DNA of 64,000 bases from Variovorax gossypii (GTDB taxonomy: Bacteria; Pseudomonadota; Gammaproteobacteria; Burkholderiales; Burkholderiaceae_C): contig NZ_RXOE01000012.1 in assembly GCF_003965815.1 (NCBI RefSeq), forward strand, positions 62,001 to 126,000, written 5' to 3'. The translations under genes and the position numbers were made by a program. The notes beneath the pieces were generated by a model, which searched no databases, was not told the DNA's origin, and worked only from the letters and a program-made list of their open reading frames with translations. Of this stretch, positions 52,868-61,989 are shown piece after piece. How positions within the stretch are numbered: position 1 is the first letter of the stretch; each line of letters starts with the position of its first letter.

Positions 52868-53865
52868 GACGAAGGCTCTTCTTTCTCGTTCGCGGCGAGC
52901 TGGCCCAGCGCCGCAAGATCGCGCTCGGCGTGGCTCTGGCGAAGGAACACGGGCAGATCCGCCATCGCGTGGGCGAAGTGCGGGTCGCGGCACAGCGGGC
53001 CGGCGCCGACCGCGCGGCCGGCGTGGTGCATGACGACGTTGGCCGCCTGCTCGACGGCGAGGCGCGCACGCAAGGCGATGCGCTGTGCGTTGTCTTGGGG
53101 GTGCCGGTCGATCCAGGCTGCGGCCTCTCGCAGTTGCGCGGCGGCCGCGGTCAAAGCCACTTCGATGGCACCAATGTGCGCGAGGCGATGGGCGTCCGGT
53201 GCCGGTCCCGCGCGTTGATGAGCCGCGCGCGCAATGCCGAATGCACCGCCGAACCAGCATGCCGCAATGCCGGCACCACCCTGCCAGAAGCCGGCGCGGT
53301 TCACGTAGTCGCCGGGCCGCCCGATCTGCGTGGCCACCGCGCGGTCGAAGCGCACATCGACACTGGCGCTCGCTGCCATGCCGACGGCATGCCAGCCATT
53401 GCCGGTCACTCGTACACCGGGCTGATCCATGGCGACAGCCGCAAGGCACGGTTCGCCGGCCGCGTTCCAGCAGCTCACGACGGCGTGAGTCACGCTCGCG
53501 GCGCCCGAGCACCAGGCCTTGGTGCCGGTGAGACGAACGCGGTGGCCTTCTGTCGCGTCGAGCATCACGCGCGCGTCGGGCGGCTCCGCGCACCAGGTGC
53601 CCCAGCGCGCAAGCGCAGGTGCGGCCGGCGCAGCGCCGAGTTCGGCAAGGATGGCGAGCGCATCGGTGTGCCCTTCGAACAGCTTCACCAATGAAAGGTC
53701 ATGGGCCGCCACATCGGCCAGCACACGCCAGCGCGCCAGGGTCCGGCCGGCGCCCGGTTTGGGAAGCGCGTCGATGCCCGCGTCGACCAGGTGCTTCAGC
53801 GCGAGGTCGCAACCGTAGCGAAGCTGCAGTTGCCGCAAGGCATCGGCGAGCGCGGGTTCGGACAT
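52855..53865 (-). CDS. Acyl-CoA dehydrogenase-like protein
   Basis: A 336-residue protein with acyl-CoA dehydrogenase features: VLADVAAHDLSLVKLFEGHT, a beta-domain piece VRLTGTKAWCSGAASVTHAV and a C-terminal helical bundle. It is shorter than typical members (about 380) and the usual catalytic Glu region is not evident, so activity may differ. It is first in the three-gene unit with PIG-L and methyltransferase. Role unknown. Confidence 0.82.
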   Translation of the reverse strand: MSEPALADALRQLQLRYGCDLALKHLVDAGIDALPKPGAGRTLARWRVLADVAAHDLSLVKLFEGHTDALAILAELGAAPAAPALARWGTWCAEPPDARVMLDATEGHRVRLTGTKAWCSGAASVTHAVVSCWNAAGEPCLAAVAMDQPGVRVTGNGWHAVGMAASASVDVRFDRAVATQIGRPGDYVNRAGFWQGGAGIAACWFGGAFGIARAAHQRAGPAPDAHRLAHIGAIEVALTAAAAQLREAAAWIDRHPQDNAQRIALRARLAVEQAANVVMHHAGRAVGAGPLCRDPHFAHAMADLPVFLRQSHAERDLAALGQLAANEKEEPSSWTL

Positions 53866-53911
53866 GTGAAGCAGCGGCTGTCGCGCGGGGCCCTTGGCAC
53901 CACCAGCGGCG

Positions 53912-54526
53912 TCAGGCAGTCACCGGCGAAGCGGCGACCAGGTGCTCGGTCAGGAACCACACCTGCAGTTCGTTGGTGCGAAGCACGTTGCTGACGAACA
54001 CGTCGTTGCTGCCGGCGTCCCCGGACTTGTCGACCTGCTCAGCCGCATCACGCGCCGAGATGATGATCTGCTCATGCGCCTCGGCCAGTCGGCGCAACTG
54101 CACGGCAGCCGGTTCGCGTCCACGGGGCGGTCGTGCGATCTGCGTGGTCTCGGCGATGTCGGGCGCCATGGCGAGCGCGACACCGCCAAGCAGCTGAATT
54201 CGTTCGGCGACGATGTCCACCAGCAGCACTTGGCCTTCGTAGTGCTGGTCGTACATGAGGTGCAACTGGTTAAAAGTCGGCCCCACCACCTGCCAGTGGT
54301 GCTTCTTGTACATGTCGCGCAGCGTGATCGTGTCGGCCAGGCACTGGTTCAGCAGCGCCACGCTTTGCTTGCAGACCTTCTCCGAGAGTCCATTCGGAAG
54401 CTTGATGATCTCGCCGTACCGTTGCGTCTCGTGGCTCTGCTGATGCAGGTTCGGCTTCACCTCCTTTATCGACGACGACGGTGAGGTAGAGGCCGACTTT
54501 GACTTGCCGTCTTTCGATGCTGCCAT
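53912..54526 (-). CDS. dps: Dps-family ferritin-like protein
   Basis: A 204-residue Dps protein with a Lys/Ser-rich N-terminal tail (KSKSASTSPSSS) suited to DNA binding. The ferroxidase residues are in KKHHWQVVGPTFNQLHLMYD and QHYE, and the typical AERIQLLGG follows. Dps stores iron and protects DNA in stress. The C-terminal segment is slightly longer than in E. coli Dps. It is a single gene, divergent from the glycosyltransferase. Confidence 0.92.
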   Translation of the reverse strand: MAASKDGKSKSASTSPSSSIKEVKPNLHQQSHETQRYGEIIKLPNGLSEKVCKQSVALLNQCLADTITLRDMYKKHHWQVVGPTFNQLHLMYDQHYEGQVLLVDIVAERIQLLGGVALAMAPDIAETTQIARPPRGREPAAVQLRRLAEAHEQIIISARDAAEQVDKSGDAGSNDVFVSNVLRTNELQVWFLTEHLVAASPVTA

Positions 54527-54745
54527 GGGCGTGCTCCTGAGTTTGGAAGTTCAACTCTTCTAGCACCCGTGCCGTGACCCGCGCGTAGTCCATGCGGCCG
54601 CGTCGCCCGGCTGTTTTCCTTTCCCTGGATGCCAATCGCCTACAGGGCCCCCGCGCGTCGCCTGACGCGGCATAGCGGGGCCGATCTCTATCTTGGGTAC
54701 TTGGCAATCCGACCCCGAAACGCACTACGGCAAGAAGGCTCCACC

Positions 54746-55465
54746 ATGCTAGGTATCGTCATCCCGGCGCACAACGAAGAACAACTGATCCGCGGATGCC
54801 TGTCCTCGGTGCGCCTCGCATCGCAGCACGCCGCACTGATGGGCGAGCCCGTCGAGACGATCGTGGTGCTGGACGATTGCACGGACGCCACCGGCATCCT
54901 GGCGGCCAGTTGCGGCGTCATGACCGTGACCATCCGCGCACGAAACGTCGGCATGGCACGCGCCGTGGGTGCGAAGGCGCTGCTGGCAAGAGGGGCGAGG
55001 TGGCTGGCTTTCACGGATGCCGATACGCTGGTTTCCGAAGACTGGCTGGCGGCTCAACTCTCTCTTCAGACAGAGGTCGTGTGCGGAACGGTGTCCGTGC
55101 GGGACTGGTCGCCTCACGGCCGCCACGCGGCATTGCTCCAGGCGCATTTCCAGGAGACCTATTCGGACTGCGAATCCCACACCCACGTGCATGGCGCGAA
55201 CCTTGGCGTCTCGGCTGCGGCGTACCGCTGCGTCGGCGGGTTCCGGCATCTCGCGTGCAGCGAAGACGTTGCGCTGGTGAAAGCGCTGGTCGACGCGGGC
55301 TGCAGCGTTTCATGGAGTTCGTTGCCACGGGTTGTGACCAGCGCTCGCACCGATGCCAGGGCGCGCGGCGGCTTTGCGGGCGCCCTGCTGAATGCCGTGG
55401 CGCAACGCCTGGCCGAGTCGGCGGGTGCGGCGGCGATGCAACCGGCGATTGCTGCCGGCGCGTGA
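54746..55465 (+). CDS. GT2-family glycosyltransferase
   Basis: A 239-residue GT-A glycosyltransferase: LGIVIPAHNEEQLIRGCLSS, then TIVVLDDCTDATGILAA and the DxD motif FTDADTL. HVHGANLGVSAAAYRCVGGF is the acceptor-side block. No membrane segments are present. In related genomes such enzymes accompany acyl-CoA dehydrogenase, PIG-L and NodS-like genes, here just across Dps, so I infer a shared pathway. Confidence 0.88.
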   Translation: MLGIVIPAHNEEQLIRGCLSSVRLASQHAALMGEPVETIVVLDDCTDATGILAASCGVMTVTIRARNVGMARAVGAKALLARGARWLAFTDADTLVSEDWLAAQLSLQTEVVCGTVSVRDWSPHGRHAALLQAHFQETYSDCESHTHVHGANLGVSAAAYRCVGGFRHLACSEDVALVKALVDAGCSVSWSSLPRVVTSARTDARARGGFAGALLNAVAQRLAESAGAAAMQPAIAAGA

Positions 55466-55469
55466 CGCC

Positions 55470-55709
55470 ATGGGCGAAGTCCTTGATCTCGTTCAATGGC
55501 CGGCGTTCGTTGCCTCCCTCTCCGCGGCTTGGTTGATCGCATCAAGCGCGAAGCCGCGCAGGAACGTGGGCTTCGGGACTTTCCTGCTCAGCAATGTGCT
55601 GTGGACCGTCTGGGCCTTGCACACTTCCGCCACGGCCCTCGTTGCCCTCCAGGTCTGCTTGGCCGCGCTCAACGTTCGGGGCCTTTTCAAGACGGAACCA
55701 CCGCCTTAG
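55470..55709 (+). CDS. Small membrane protein
   Basis: A 79-residue protein from the ATG 55470, four bases after the glycosyltransferase stop. It has two or three membrane segments (WPAFVASLSAAWLIASSA, VGFGTFLLSNVLWTVWAL, ATALVALQVCLAALNV). It is probably co-transcribed with the glycosyltransferase. The pattern resembles small amino-acid-transporter-like or SemiSWEET-like proteins, but I would not assign it. Confidence 0.65.
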   Translation: MGEVLDLVQWPAFVASLSAAWLIASSAKPRRNVGFGTFLLSNVLWTVWALHTSATALVALQVCLAALNVRGLFKTEPPP

Positions 55710-55845
55710 GCCGGCCAGTTTCCGACCTTGGCGCAATCCCGGTAGCGGCGGCTTCCCCGCCTACCCGGCAAAAGCTTCACCGCCGACCCACGGGGCGTCT
55801 GCCGCTGCGCAGTGTGTTGCCTTATTTCAGGAACAGGAGAAAGCA

Positions 55846-56820
55846 ATGGCCGAACTGACCGATCCTCTGCGCCGCAGTCCATTGGGGTCCGTATCCCTCG
55901 ACGACGAGGCGTTTGCAGTGCGAGCCGCAAGCGGCGTCTCGTGGGGTGCGATCTTCGCGGGCGCAGTCGGCGCATGTGCGCTGTCGCTGATCCTGTTGCT
56001 GCTTGGCACCGGACTGGGTATGTCTTCGGTGTCTCCCTGGTCCGGGCAAGGCGCGAGCGTCACGGCCATTGGTATCTCGGCCATTGCCTGGATCACTTTC
56101 ACGCAAATTGCCTCCTCCGGCATGGGCGGCTATCTGGCGGGCCGGTTGCGAACCAAGTGGGCCGGCGTGCACACCGACGAGGTGTACTTCAGGGACACGG
56201 CGCACGGCTTTCTCGCGTGGGCCGTGGCCACGCTGATCACGGCAGCGCTGCTCACTTCGACGATCGGAGCGATCCTGGGCACCGGAGCGCAAGCGGGGGC
56301 CACGGTCGCGGGAGGGGCTGCGTCCGCAGCCACCTCCGCCATGACAGGAACCCCTGGCGCTGGCGCAGGGAGGGAAGAGTCGGCTGGTAGGAGTGCCTAC
56401 TTCGTCGACGCGCTGTTCCGCAAGGATCCGAACGCCGCAGCGGCGCCGGCCGACGGCGCGGCCGCAGCGCAGCAGGCCACGACGGAGCGATCCGGTACCG
56501 CCGCGTCGGTGGAGGTGGGGCGCATTTTCGCGAACGGCATCCGCGCCGGCAGCCTTCCGCCCGAAGACACGCGCTATGCCGGCCAGCTGGTGGCGCAGCG
56601 CACCGGCTTGAGCCAGCAGGATGCGGAGAAGCGCGTGAACGACACCTTCACCCGGGCCCAGGCCGGGCTCAAGGATGCGGAAGACAAGGCAAGGGCGGCC
56701 GCCGACACCGCCCGCAAGGCGTCCGCGTACAGCACGCTGTGGATCTTCATCTCGCTGCTGATCGGTGCCTTCGTGGCCAGCTTGAGTGCCACCTACGGCG
56801 GTCGTCGCCGTGACCTCTGA
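55846..56820 (+). CDS. Predicted inner-membrane protein
   Basis: A 324-residue protein from the ATG 55846 after AGGAGAAA. An N-terminal pair of membrane segments (WGAIFAGAVGACALSLILLL, AWITFTQIASSGMGGYLAG), a third (FLAWAVATLITAALLTSTI), an Ala-rich loop, a helical stretch and a C-terminal segment (LWIFISLLIGAFVASLSATY) make four spans. It resembles uncharacterised CAP-Rf-type proteins. Function unknown. Confidence 0.75.
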   Translation: MAELTDPLRRSPLGSVSLDDEAFAVRAASGVSWGAIFAGAVGACALSLILLLLGTGLGMSSVSPWSGQGASVTAIGISAIAWITFTQIASSGMGGYLAGRLRTKWAGVHTDEVYFRDTAHGFLAWAVATLITAALLTSTIGAILGTGAQAGATVAGGAASAATSAMTGTPGAGAGREESAGRSAYFVDALFRKDPNAAAAPADGAAAAQQATTERSGTAASVEVGRIFANGIRAGSLPPEDTRYAGQLVAQRTGLSQQDAEKRVNDTFTRAQAGLKDAEDKARAAADTARKASAYSTLWIFISLLIGAFVASLSATYGGRRRDL

Positions 56821-56850
56821 ACCTCTTCTCACCCCAAACGGAGATGAACC

Positions 56851-56925
56851 ATGCGCTCACTGCTTCTGTTTTTCCTCGGCGTGCCAATTCCCATCATCAT
56901 CCTGATTGCCGTGCTCTTCCATTGA
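56851..56925 (+). CDS. 24-aa hydrophobic membrane peptide
   Basis: This very short gene lies 30 bases after the larger membrane-protein gene. CGGAGATGAACC precedes the ATG. The product, from MRSLLLFFLGVPIPIIILIA to a final His, is one membrane helix. Nearly identical short proteins recur in other proteobacteria, which supports a real gene. It is probably co-transcribed with the upstream gene. Function unknown. Confidence 0.7.
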   Translation: MRSLLLFFLGVPIPIIILIAVLFH

Positions 56926-56947
56926 TGGTTTCGCACGGGCGCGATCC

Positions 56948-57331
56948 CTAGCCGGAATGATCCTCCGCTCGGGCGGCGCAATAGGTCAGGAATTCGTTGA
57001 CTTCGGCCGCCTTGTCGAAGACCGCATCGGCGCCGAGGCGCAGGCACTCTTCCCGGTTGTCTTGCGAGGCCGCGTTGGTCAGCGCCACCACCGTGCCCTT
57101 TTGCGGGCAGTGGGCCAGCGATGCGAGCACGCCAAGCCCGGACCCTTGCGCAAGCAGCAGGTCCACCACGAGCAGGTGCCAGCCTCCTTCGTGCGCCTGA
57201 AGCCAGGTAACGGCCTCGGCCTCTGTCTGGACCGCCCCGATCACCTCGGCGCGCAGAAAGCCTTCGATCACGACCTTGAGACTGTCCTGTACCTGAGGCT
57301 CGTCCTCCACCAGGAAAACGCCAAACGTCAT
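56948..57331 (-). CDS. Single-domain response regulator
   Basis: A 127-residue receiver domain: acidic pocket FLVEDEPQ, phospho-acceptor Asp in LLVVDLLLAQGSGLGVLASL, switch Thr in VVALTNAA and Lys in AVFDKAAEV. There is no output domain. I chose the ATG 57331. No histidine kinase is adjacent, so the partner lies elsewhere. It may act by protein-protein contact. Confidence 0.88.
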   Translation of the reverse strand: MTFGVFLVEDEPQVQDSLKVVIEGFLRAEVIGAVQTEAEAVTWLQAHEGGWHLLVVDLLLAQGSGLGVLASLAHCPQKGTVVALTNAASQDNREECLRLGADAVFDKAAEVNEFLTYCAARAEDHSG

Positions 57332-57549
57332 GGTTGCTCGGTCCTGCGGATGTTGAGATCTGCAGACGGTCTCCTGCCGGCACGGTCGCCGCTGTAGGCC
57401 GACATCGTGTCGTCGTGTTCGACAAGAAGTATTTGTGGGCGGCTGGCGCATTGGCTTCGGCTGCCAGGCAGGAAGCGGCCGGTGTGCGTGTGCGCGAACG
57501 CCGCCTCGTCGGACAACCGGCTGCGCGCAGGGAGGAATTGCTTGAAGCG

Positions 57550-58101
57550 CGCTTCGTTTTGCGCAAGGCGGCTGTTCTGATAATTGGCCGCGACCTTCGC
57601 GCGCGGTGGAATGCAGTCGTCCGAAATTCGGCGCCAGGTGGAAATTGCGGCGGCAACCCCTTTCTCGATTTTGGGGGAGCGCGGCAACGGAATCGCGGTG
57701 ATGTGCGCGCCCGTGTCTTCGGTGGCGACCAGCGGTTCGCCGGGGCCGGAATATCTGAAATACGTCGACAGGTTGATTTGCGCATGCGCCTGGAATTCGC
57801 AGCGGCTCAGCAGATCGATCGTCGCCCGGCGAAGCGTCGGTGTATCGAAGCGCGATTTCATCCGCATGATCTTCATCGACTGCTCGAGCCGTTTCAGGTG
57901 GTCGTCCAGGCGGAAGATGTACGATTTCTGGGTGGCTTCATCCCAGTAGGCGCGCAGTCCCTCGAATATGTTCGCACCGAAAAATCCTGCCTGGGTGCGA
58001 ACATGCAAGGTGCACTGCTCCCAATTGACAAAATCACCATCCATCCACGCAACGCTGGGGTGCGGAGCGGGAAATATCGATCGACCGGCATTGGTGTCCA
58101 T
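57550..58101 (-). pseudogene. Truncated class IV (branched-chain-type) aminotransferase gene
   Basis: From the ATG 58101 the frame matches an IlvE-like enzyme: VAWMDGDFVNWEQCTLHVRT, FFGANIFEGLRAYW and PRAKVAANYQNSRLAQNEAR, the last containing the PLP Lys (AKVAANYQNS). Family similarity stops at about residue 184 and the frame continues to 57,328 in unrelated residues. The PLP-binding C-terminal half is missing, so the product is probably inactive. Confidence 0.75.
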
Positions 58102-58519
58102 GAAATCTCCAAGAGATGAAGAAAATGAAATCCGAAACGATAAAAATTCTTCCGCGTCAGGCGGCCAAAGGGCGCTGGCGGGATTGATGGATTGCGGAAT
58201 AAATAAAAATGATTAACTGATCGGATTGATTTGAAAAAGGGGTTGAAAATAAAAAATAGAAGCCGCGCAAATCGTACGGTGCCTTGCCGAAGGCATTCCA
58301 TTTACGGCCTGAATCGTTATAAATAACTGTATTGGCACCAAAACAGGGACCGTATTGGTCGCGCAATTCGGCCGCAGGCACGGCCTTCGACGGCGTGCCC
58401 GCCAACGGGAATTCGAGGAGAAGGAGGAGGAGGGGCGGCGGTGGAAGACGCGACCGGCTTGCGGCGCGCCCCCGGAGCCAGCCTTGGCCCGCGGAGTGGT
58501 TCTGCGGGCCTTTTCTTGC
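58102..58519. other. AT-rich stretch upstream of the truncated aminotransferase
   Basis: Bases 58,110-58,350 are markedly AT-rich for this genome. A minus-strand 82-codon frame (58405-58157) contains AELRDQYGPCFGANTVIYND, which looks somewhat protein-like, but it has no clear ribosome-binding site. I do not call it. No other gene was seen. Confidence 0.4.
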
Positions 58520-59233
58520 CTACGTGCGGCGGGTCTTCCCGTGCTCCACCCAACGCGCGACCAGCAGCGTTTCGATGTCGTGCACGCGGCGCCCTGTCGC
58601 ACGCGCAACTGCTTCGCGGTAGGGCGGCATGTTGGTGCACTCGAGCACGATGTCCTCGACCGAGGGTGAGAACTCCACGAGGCGGCGTGCGGCGTCCACC
58701 ACATTCCGGGCGGCCTCAACGAGGTCGAGTTGTGTCTCGTTGTGGAGGATGCGCCGGTGGAACTCGCACCCGGGCGCCATGCCCTGCATGGGCGTTTCCT
58801 GCGGCACGCCGGCCGCGGCCAGGATGGCGGGGCTCAATGAAGCCGCATCGAAGGTCAGGATGCCCGGCCGTGCGAAGTCCTTGCATTGCAGCAGGCTCGA
58901 GGTGACGACGGGAACGGGCACCGCGTTGGCGAGTGTGTCCTGGTAGGCGGCCAGGAAGCCGCAACTGGTGGTGATCATCGTCGCGCCCTGGTCGACCATT
59001 GCCCGTGCGGCATCGACGAAGGGCTGCAGCAGCGCAGGGTCGGCCTGCTTCACGATGCGCTCTGGCGAAGCGCCCGCGACCACATGGAACCGCACCGGGA
59101 TGCCGTGGCGGCTGAAGGTCTCGGGGTTGCCAATGTCTCCCGGCGGGCGTGGGAAGCGCGTGTCGAGCATCAGCACGCCCAGGAAGGCGCCGGCGTCACG
59201 GGTTGTCGTCATATCGTCGAGCCTGCCATTCAC
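58520..59233 (-). CDS. Asp/Glu racemase superfamily protein
   Basis: A 237-residue protein from the GTG 59233, which overlaps the Lrp stop as GTGA; the ATG 59212 (MTTTRDAGAFLG) is the alternative. The two catalytic-type Cys are in TMITTSCGFLAAY and IVLECTNMPPY, as in the aspartate/glutamate/hydantoin racemase superfamily. Coupling to an Lrp-type regulator suggests an amino acid is the substrate or signal. The substrate is not predictable. Confidence 0.82.
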   Translation of the reverse strand: MNGRLDDMTTTRDAGAFLGVLMLDTRFPRPPGDIGNPETFSRHGIPVRFHVVAGASPERIVKQADPALLQPFVDAARAMVDQGATMITTSCGFLAAYQDTLANAVPVPVVTSSLLQCKDFARPGILTFDAASLSPAILAAAGVPQETPMQGMAPGCEFHRRILHNETQLDLVEAARNVVDAARRLVEFSPSVEDIVLECTNMPPYREAVARATGRRVHDIETLLVARWVEHGKTRRT

Positions 59234-59682
59234 TCCACGGTGCTGCGGCGATCGATCTTGCGGCTGAGCACGATCGAGGTCTGCGTCTGGTTGACGCCGT
59301 CGATCTGTCCCATCTGGTCGAGCAGCGTGTCCAGCTGCTCGGGGGTGCCGCACCGCAGCAGCACCATGTAGTCGAACTGGCCGCTCACGGCCCAGACTTC
59401 CTCCACCTCGGGCAAGCGCTCGAGCGCCTTGATGATCGCGGGGGCGCTCTTCGCATTGACGCTGAGGCCGCAGAAGGCCCGCACCGCGGCCTGCTCCAGC
59501 CGCTGGCCGAGGCGCACGCCGTACCCGGAGACGATGCCCTCGCGCTCCAGCCGCGCGATGCGCGCGACCACGGTGGTCCTGGCGATCTTGAGCTTGCGCG
59601 CGAGATTGGCGGCGGGCTCGCGCGCATTGGCCTGCAGCAGCGTCAACAGATGGCGGTCCAGGTCGTCGAGTCTTAAGTCCAT
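59230..59682 (-). CDS. Lrp/AsnC-family transcription regulator
   Basis: A 150-residue Lrp/AsnC protein. The N-terminal helix-turn-helix is LDDLDRHLLTLLQANAREPA, then RTTVVARIARLEREGIVSGY. The C-terminal RAM domain includes PEVEEVWAVSGQFDYMVLLR. It is coupled to the racemase gene and probably controls it and its own promoter in response to an amino acid. Confidence 0.92.
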   Translation of the reverse strand: MDLRLDDLDRHLLTLLQANAREPAANLARKLKIARTTVVARIARLEREGIVSGYGVRLGQRLEQAAVRAFCGLSVNAKSAPAIIKALERLPEVEEVWAVSGQFDYMVLLRCGTPEQLDTLLDQMGQIDGVNQTQTSIVLSRKIDRRSTVE

Positions 59683-59889
59683 GGCGGCCCCTGCAGCGGA
59701 AATGAGTGGATTGTGACCCGATCGAAGCGAATGTCCGGGCGCCGGTGTCGGGGCATCACTATCGCCAGGGCAACGGATGATGGATAGCGAAAAGTCGGAA
59801 CGATTTCATGTCAAACTGGAATCAACTCGGGCCGCCATCCAGCCCCCTGCATTCAAGATTGGTGCCAACAGTCTTACGCTTTGATCATC

Positions 59890-60843
59890 ATGTTCAGACG
59901 CGAATTTCTTCCCCCCATGGGCCAGTTGCTGGCCTTCGAGAGCGCGGCACGCCACGCCAGCATCTCGCGCGCCGCGCAGGAATTGCATCTGACCCAGAGC
60001 GCCATCTCGCGACAGATCAAGCTGCTGGAGGATCAACTGGGCACGGCGCTTTTCCACCGCGTGCGCCAGCGTGTGGTGCTCACCGAGGCCGGCCGCGTGT
60101 ATGCGGCGGAGCTTCGCAGCGGCCTGGACGGCGTGTCCGGCGCCACCCAGCGCGTGATGACCATGGGCGGCATGGGCGAGGTGCTCAACCTCGCGGTGCT
60201 GCCGACCTTCGGCACGCGATGGCTGATCCCGCGCATGAAGCGTTTTGCCGCGCTGCACCCGGGCGTGACCGTCAACTTCGCGGCGCGAACCGAGCCCTTC
60301 GATTTCGCGCGCGAGCCCTTCGATGCGGCGATCCATTTCGGCGCCGACTTCTGGCCGGGTGCCTCCTGCGACTATCTGCTCGGTGAGAGCGTGGTCCCGG
60401 TGTGCAGTCCCGAGTTCAAGCGCCGCAGCGGCATCCACACGCGCGAAGACATGGCGCGCCAGTGCCTTCTTCATCAATCGTCGCGTCCCATGCAGTGGTC
60501 GGAGTGGTTCGAGCAGGTCAAGGTGAGCGCGGCGCATGCGATGCGCGGCCCGCGCTTCGAGCACTTCGCCATGCTCGCGCAAGCGGCGGCCAACGGCCTG
60601 GGCATTGCGCTGGTCCCGAAGTTCCTCGTCGAGGAAGAGCTGGCCTCCGACAGGCTGGTCGTGCTGTTCCGCGAGGCGCTGCTGACGCAGCGGGCCTACT
60701 ACGTCGTGGTGCCTGAAGTTGCTGCCGAGAATCGCCTGGTGCGGGCATTTCGCGACTGGCTGGTGGCCGAAGCGGCCGCGTCGCGGCCGTCATCGGGTGC
60801 ACTGTCGAAATCACGTGCCCCAGCTGCGGCCGTCGTACGTTGA
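59890..60843 (+). CDS. LysR-family transcription regulator (GcvA-like)
   Basis: A 317-residue LysR protein. The helix-turn-helix LLAFESAARHASISRAAQEL, then TQSAISRQIKLLEDQLG, and the effector domain LAVLPTFGTRWLIPRMKRF are GcvA-like. I chose the ATG 59890 over a TTG at 59881. It is divergent from the Lrp-racemase pair and may control it. The 3' end overlaps the convergent GFA gene by about 30 bases. Confidence 0.92.
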   Translation: MFRREFLPPMGQLLAFESAARHASISRAAQELHLTQSAISRQIKLLEDQLGTALFHRVRQRVVLTEAGRVYAAELRSGLDGVSGATQRVMTMGGMGEVLNLAVLPTFGTRWLIPRMKRFAALHPGVTVNFAARTEPFDFAREPFDAAIHFGADFWPGASCDYLLGESVVPVCSPEFKRRSGIHTREDMARQCLLHQSSRPMQWSEWFEQVKVSAAHAMRGPRFEHFAMLAQAAANGLGIALVPKFLVEEELASDRLVVLFREALLTQRAYYVVVPEVAAENRLVRAFRDWLVAEAAASRPSSGALSKSRAPAAAVVR

Positions 60844-61176
60844 GATCTCGATGGCGGGGGCCATCGTGGCCACCTCGTCCACGCAGTGCAGGTTCACGTT
60901 CACCTGCTCAGGCGCCGAGCGCGGGTGACAGTGCGTGTGGATGCCGCAGTGCCGGCAGAAGAAGTGCGCGGCGCGCTGCGTTCCGAAGCGGTAGACCGAC
61001 AGCTCTTCTTGCCCCGACCTCAGGATGAATCGGCCCGCCGTCACGCGGTGATGCAGCGCCGCCTTGCGGATGCAGTAGCTGCAGTTGCATTGCACGCCCT
61101 TGAGGAGGTCGGACGAGAAATCGAATCGGACCGCGCCGCAGTGGCACTGGCCCGAGCGCCAGGGCGGCATGCTCAC
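60811..61176 (-). CDS. GFA-family zinc protein
   Basis: A 121-residue protein of the GFA (glutathione-dependent formaldehyde-activating enzyme/CENP-V) family. Its zinc-binding Cys sets are visible: GQCHCGAVRF, VQCNCSYC and FFCRHCGIHTHC. The start overlaps the ABC ATPase stop (ATGA), so it is the last gene of the transporter operon. Function in this family is mostly unproven; formaldehyde-glutathione chemistry is one possibility. Confidence 0.9.
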   Translation of the reverse strand: MSMPPWRSGQCHCGAVRFDFSSDLLKGVQCNCSYCIRKAALHHRVTAGRFILRSGQEELSVYRFGTQRAAHFFCRHCGIHTHCHPRSAPEQVNVNLHCVDEVATMAPAIEISTYDGRSWGT

Positions 61177-61985
61177 GCCACGGCCGCGACGACGTTGCTG
61201 CTACTGCTGCTGGCGGCTTCCGACGACGCCTTGAAGCGCCCGAGGAACGCACGTGTCGATTCCTGCCGAGGGTTGTCGATCACGATACCCGGCGGTCCGC
61301 ATTCGGCAACGATGCCGTCGCGCATGAAGATCACCTGGTCGGCCACTTCGCGCGCAAAACCGATCTCGTGCGTCACCAGGATCATCGTCATGCCTTCGCG
61401 GGCGAGGCCCTTGATGACGTTGAGCACTTCGCCGACCAGCTCCGGGTCGAGCGCGGAGGTCGCCTCGTCGAACAGCATCACCGTGGGCTTCATGGCCAGC
61501 GCACGCGCGATCGCGACGCGCTGCTTCTGTCCGCCCGAGAGCTTGTCCGGGTAGTAGTCGGCCCGCTCGAGCAGGCCGACCTTCGCCAGCAGCGCGCGCG
61601 CCTCGGCCTCGGCCTGCGCCTTGGGCGTCTTCAGCACGGTGACGGGCCCTTCCATGACGTTGCGCAGCGCGGTCATGTGCGGGAAGAGGTTGAAGTGCTG
61701 GAACACCATGCCGGTCGAGGCCCGGAAGCGCGCGAGGCTGCGCTCGCTGGGCAGCGCGGTGCGCGCACCGTCGAACTCGATGGTCTGCTCGCCGACCGTG
61801 ATGCGCCCGGCATTCGGGATCGACAGCAGGTTGATGCAGCGCAAGAGCGTCGACTTGCCGGAGCCCGAAGGCCCGATCATCGCGACCACCTGGCCGCGCT
61901 CGATCTGCAGCGAGATGTCCTTCAAGACGACGTTCTGCCCGAAGGCTTTCTTCAGGTTGGCGATTTCGATCAGGGGGCGGGCCAT
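61173..61985 (-). CDS. Polar amino-acid ABC transporter ATPase
   Basis: A 270-residue ABC ATPase: Walker A IGPSGSGKST, Q-loop FQHFNLFPHMTAL, signature LSGGQKQR, Walker B VMLFDEATSALDP and H-switch VTHE. It belongs to the GlnQ/HisP type. I chose the ATG 61985 (MARPLIEIANLKKAF). It energises the permease encoded just upstream (four bases between stop and start). Confidence 0.93.
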   Translation of the reverse strand: MARPLIEIANLKKAFGQNVVLKDISLQIERGQVVAMIGPSGSGKSTLLRCINLLSIPNAGRITVGEQTIEFDGARTALPSERSLARFRASTGMVFQHFNLFPHMTALRNVMEGPVTVLKTPKAQAEAEARALLAKVGLLERADYYPDKLSGGQKQRVAIARALAMKPTVMLFDEATSALDPELVGEVLNVIKGLAREGMTMILVTHEIGFAREVADQVIFMRDGIVAECGPPGIVIDNPRQESTRAFLGRFKASSEAASSSSSNVVAAVA

Positions 61986-61989
61986 GATG

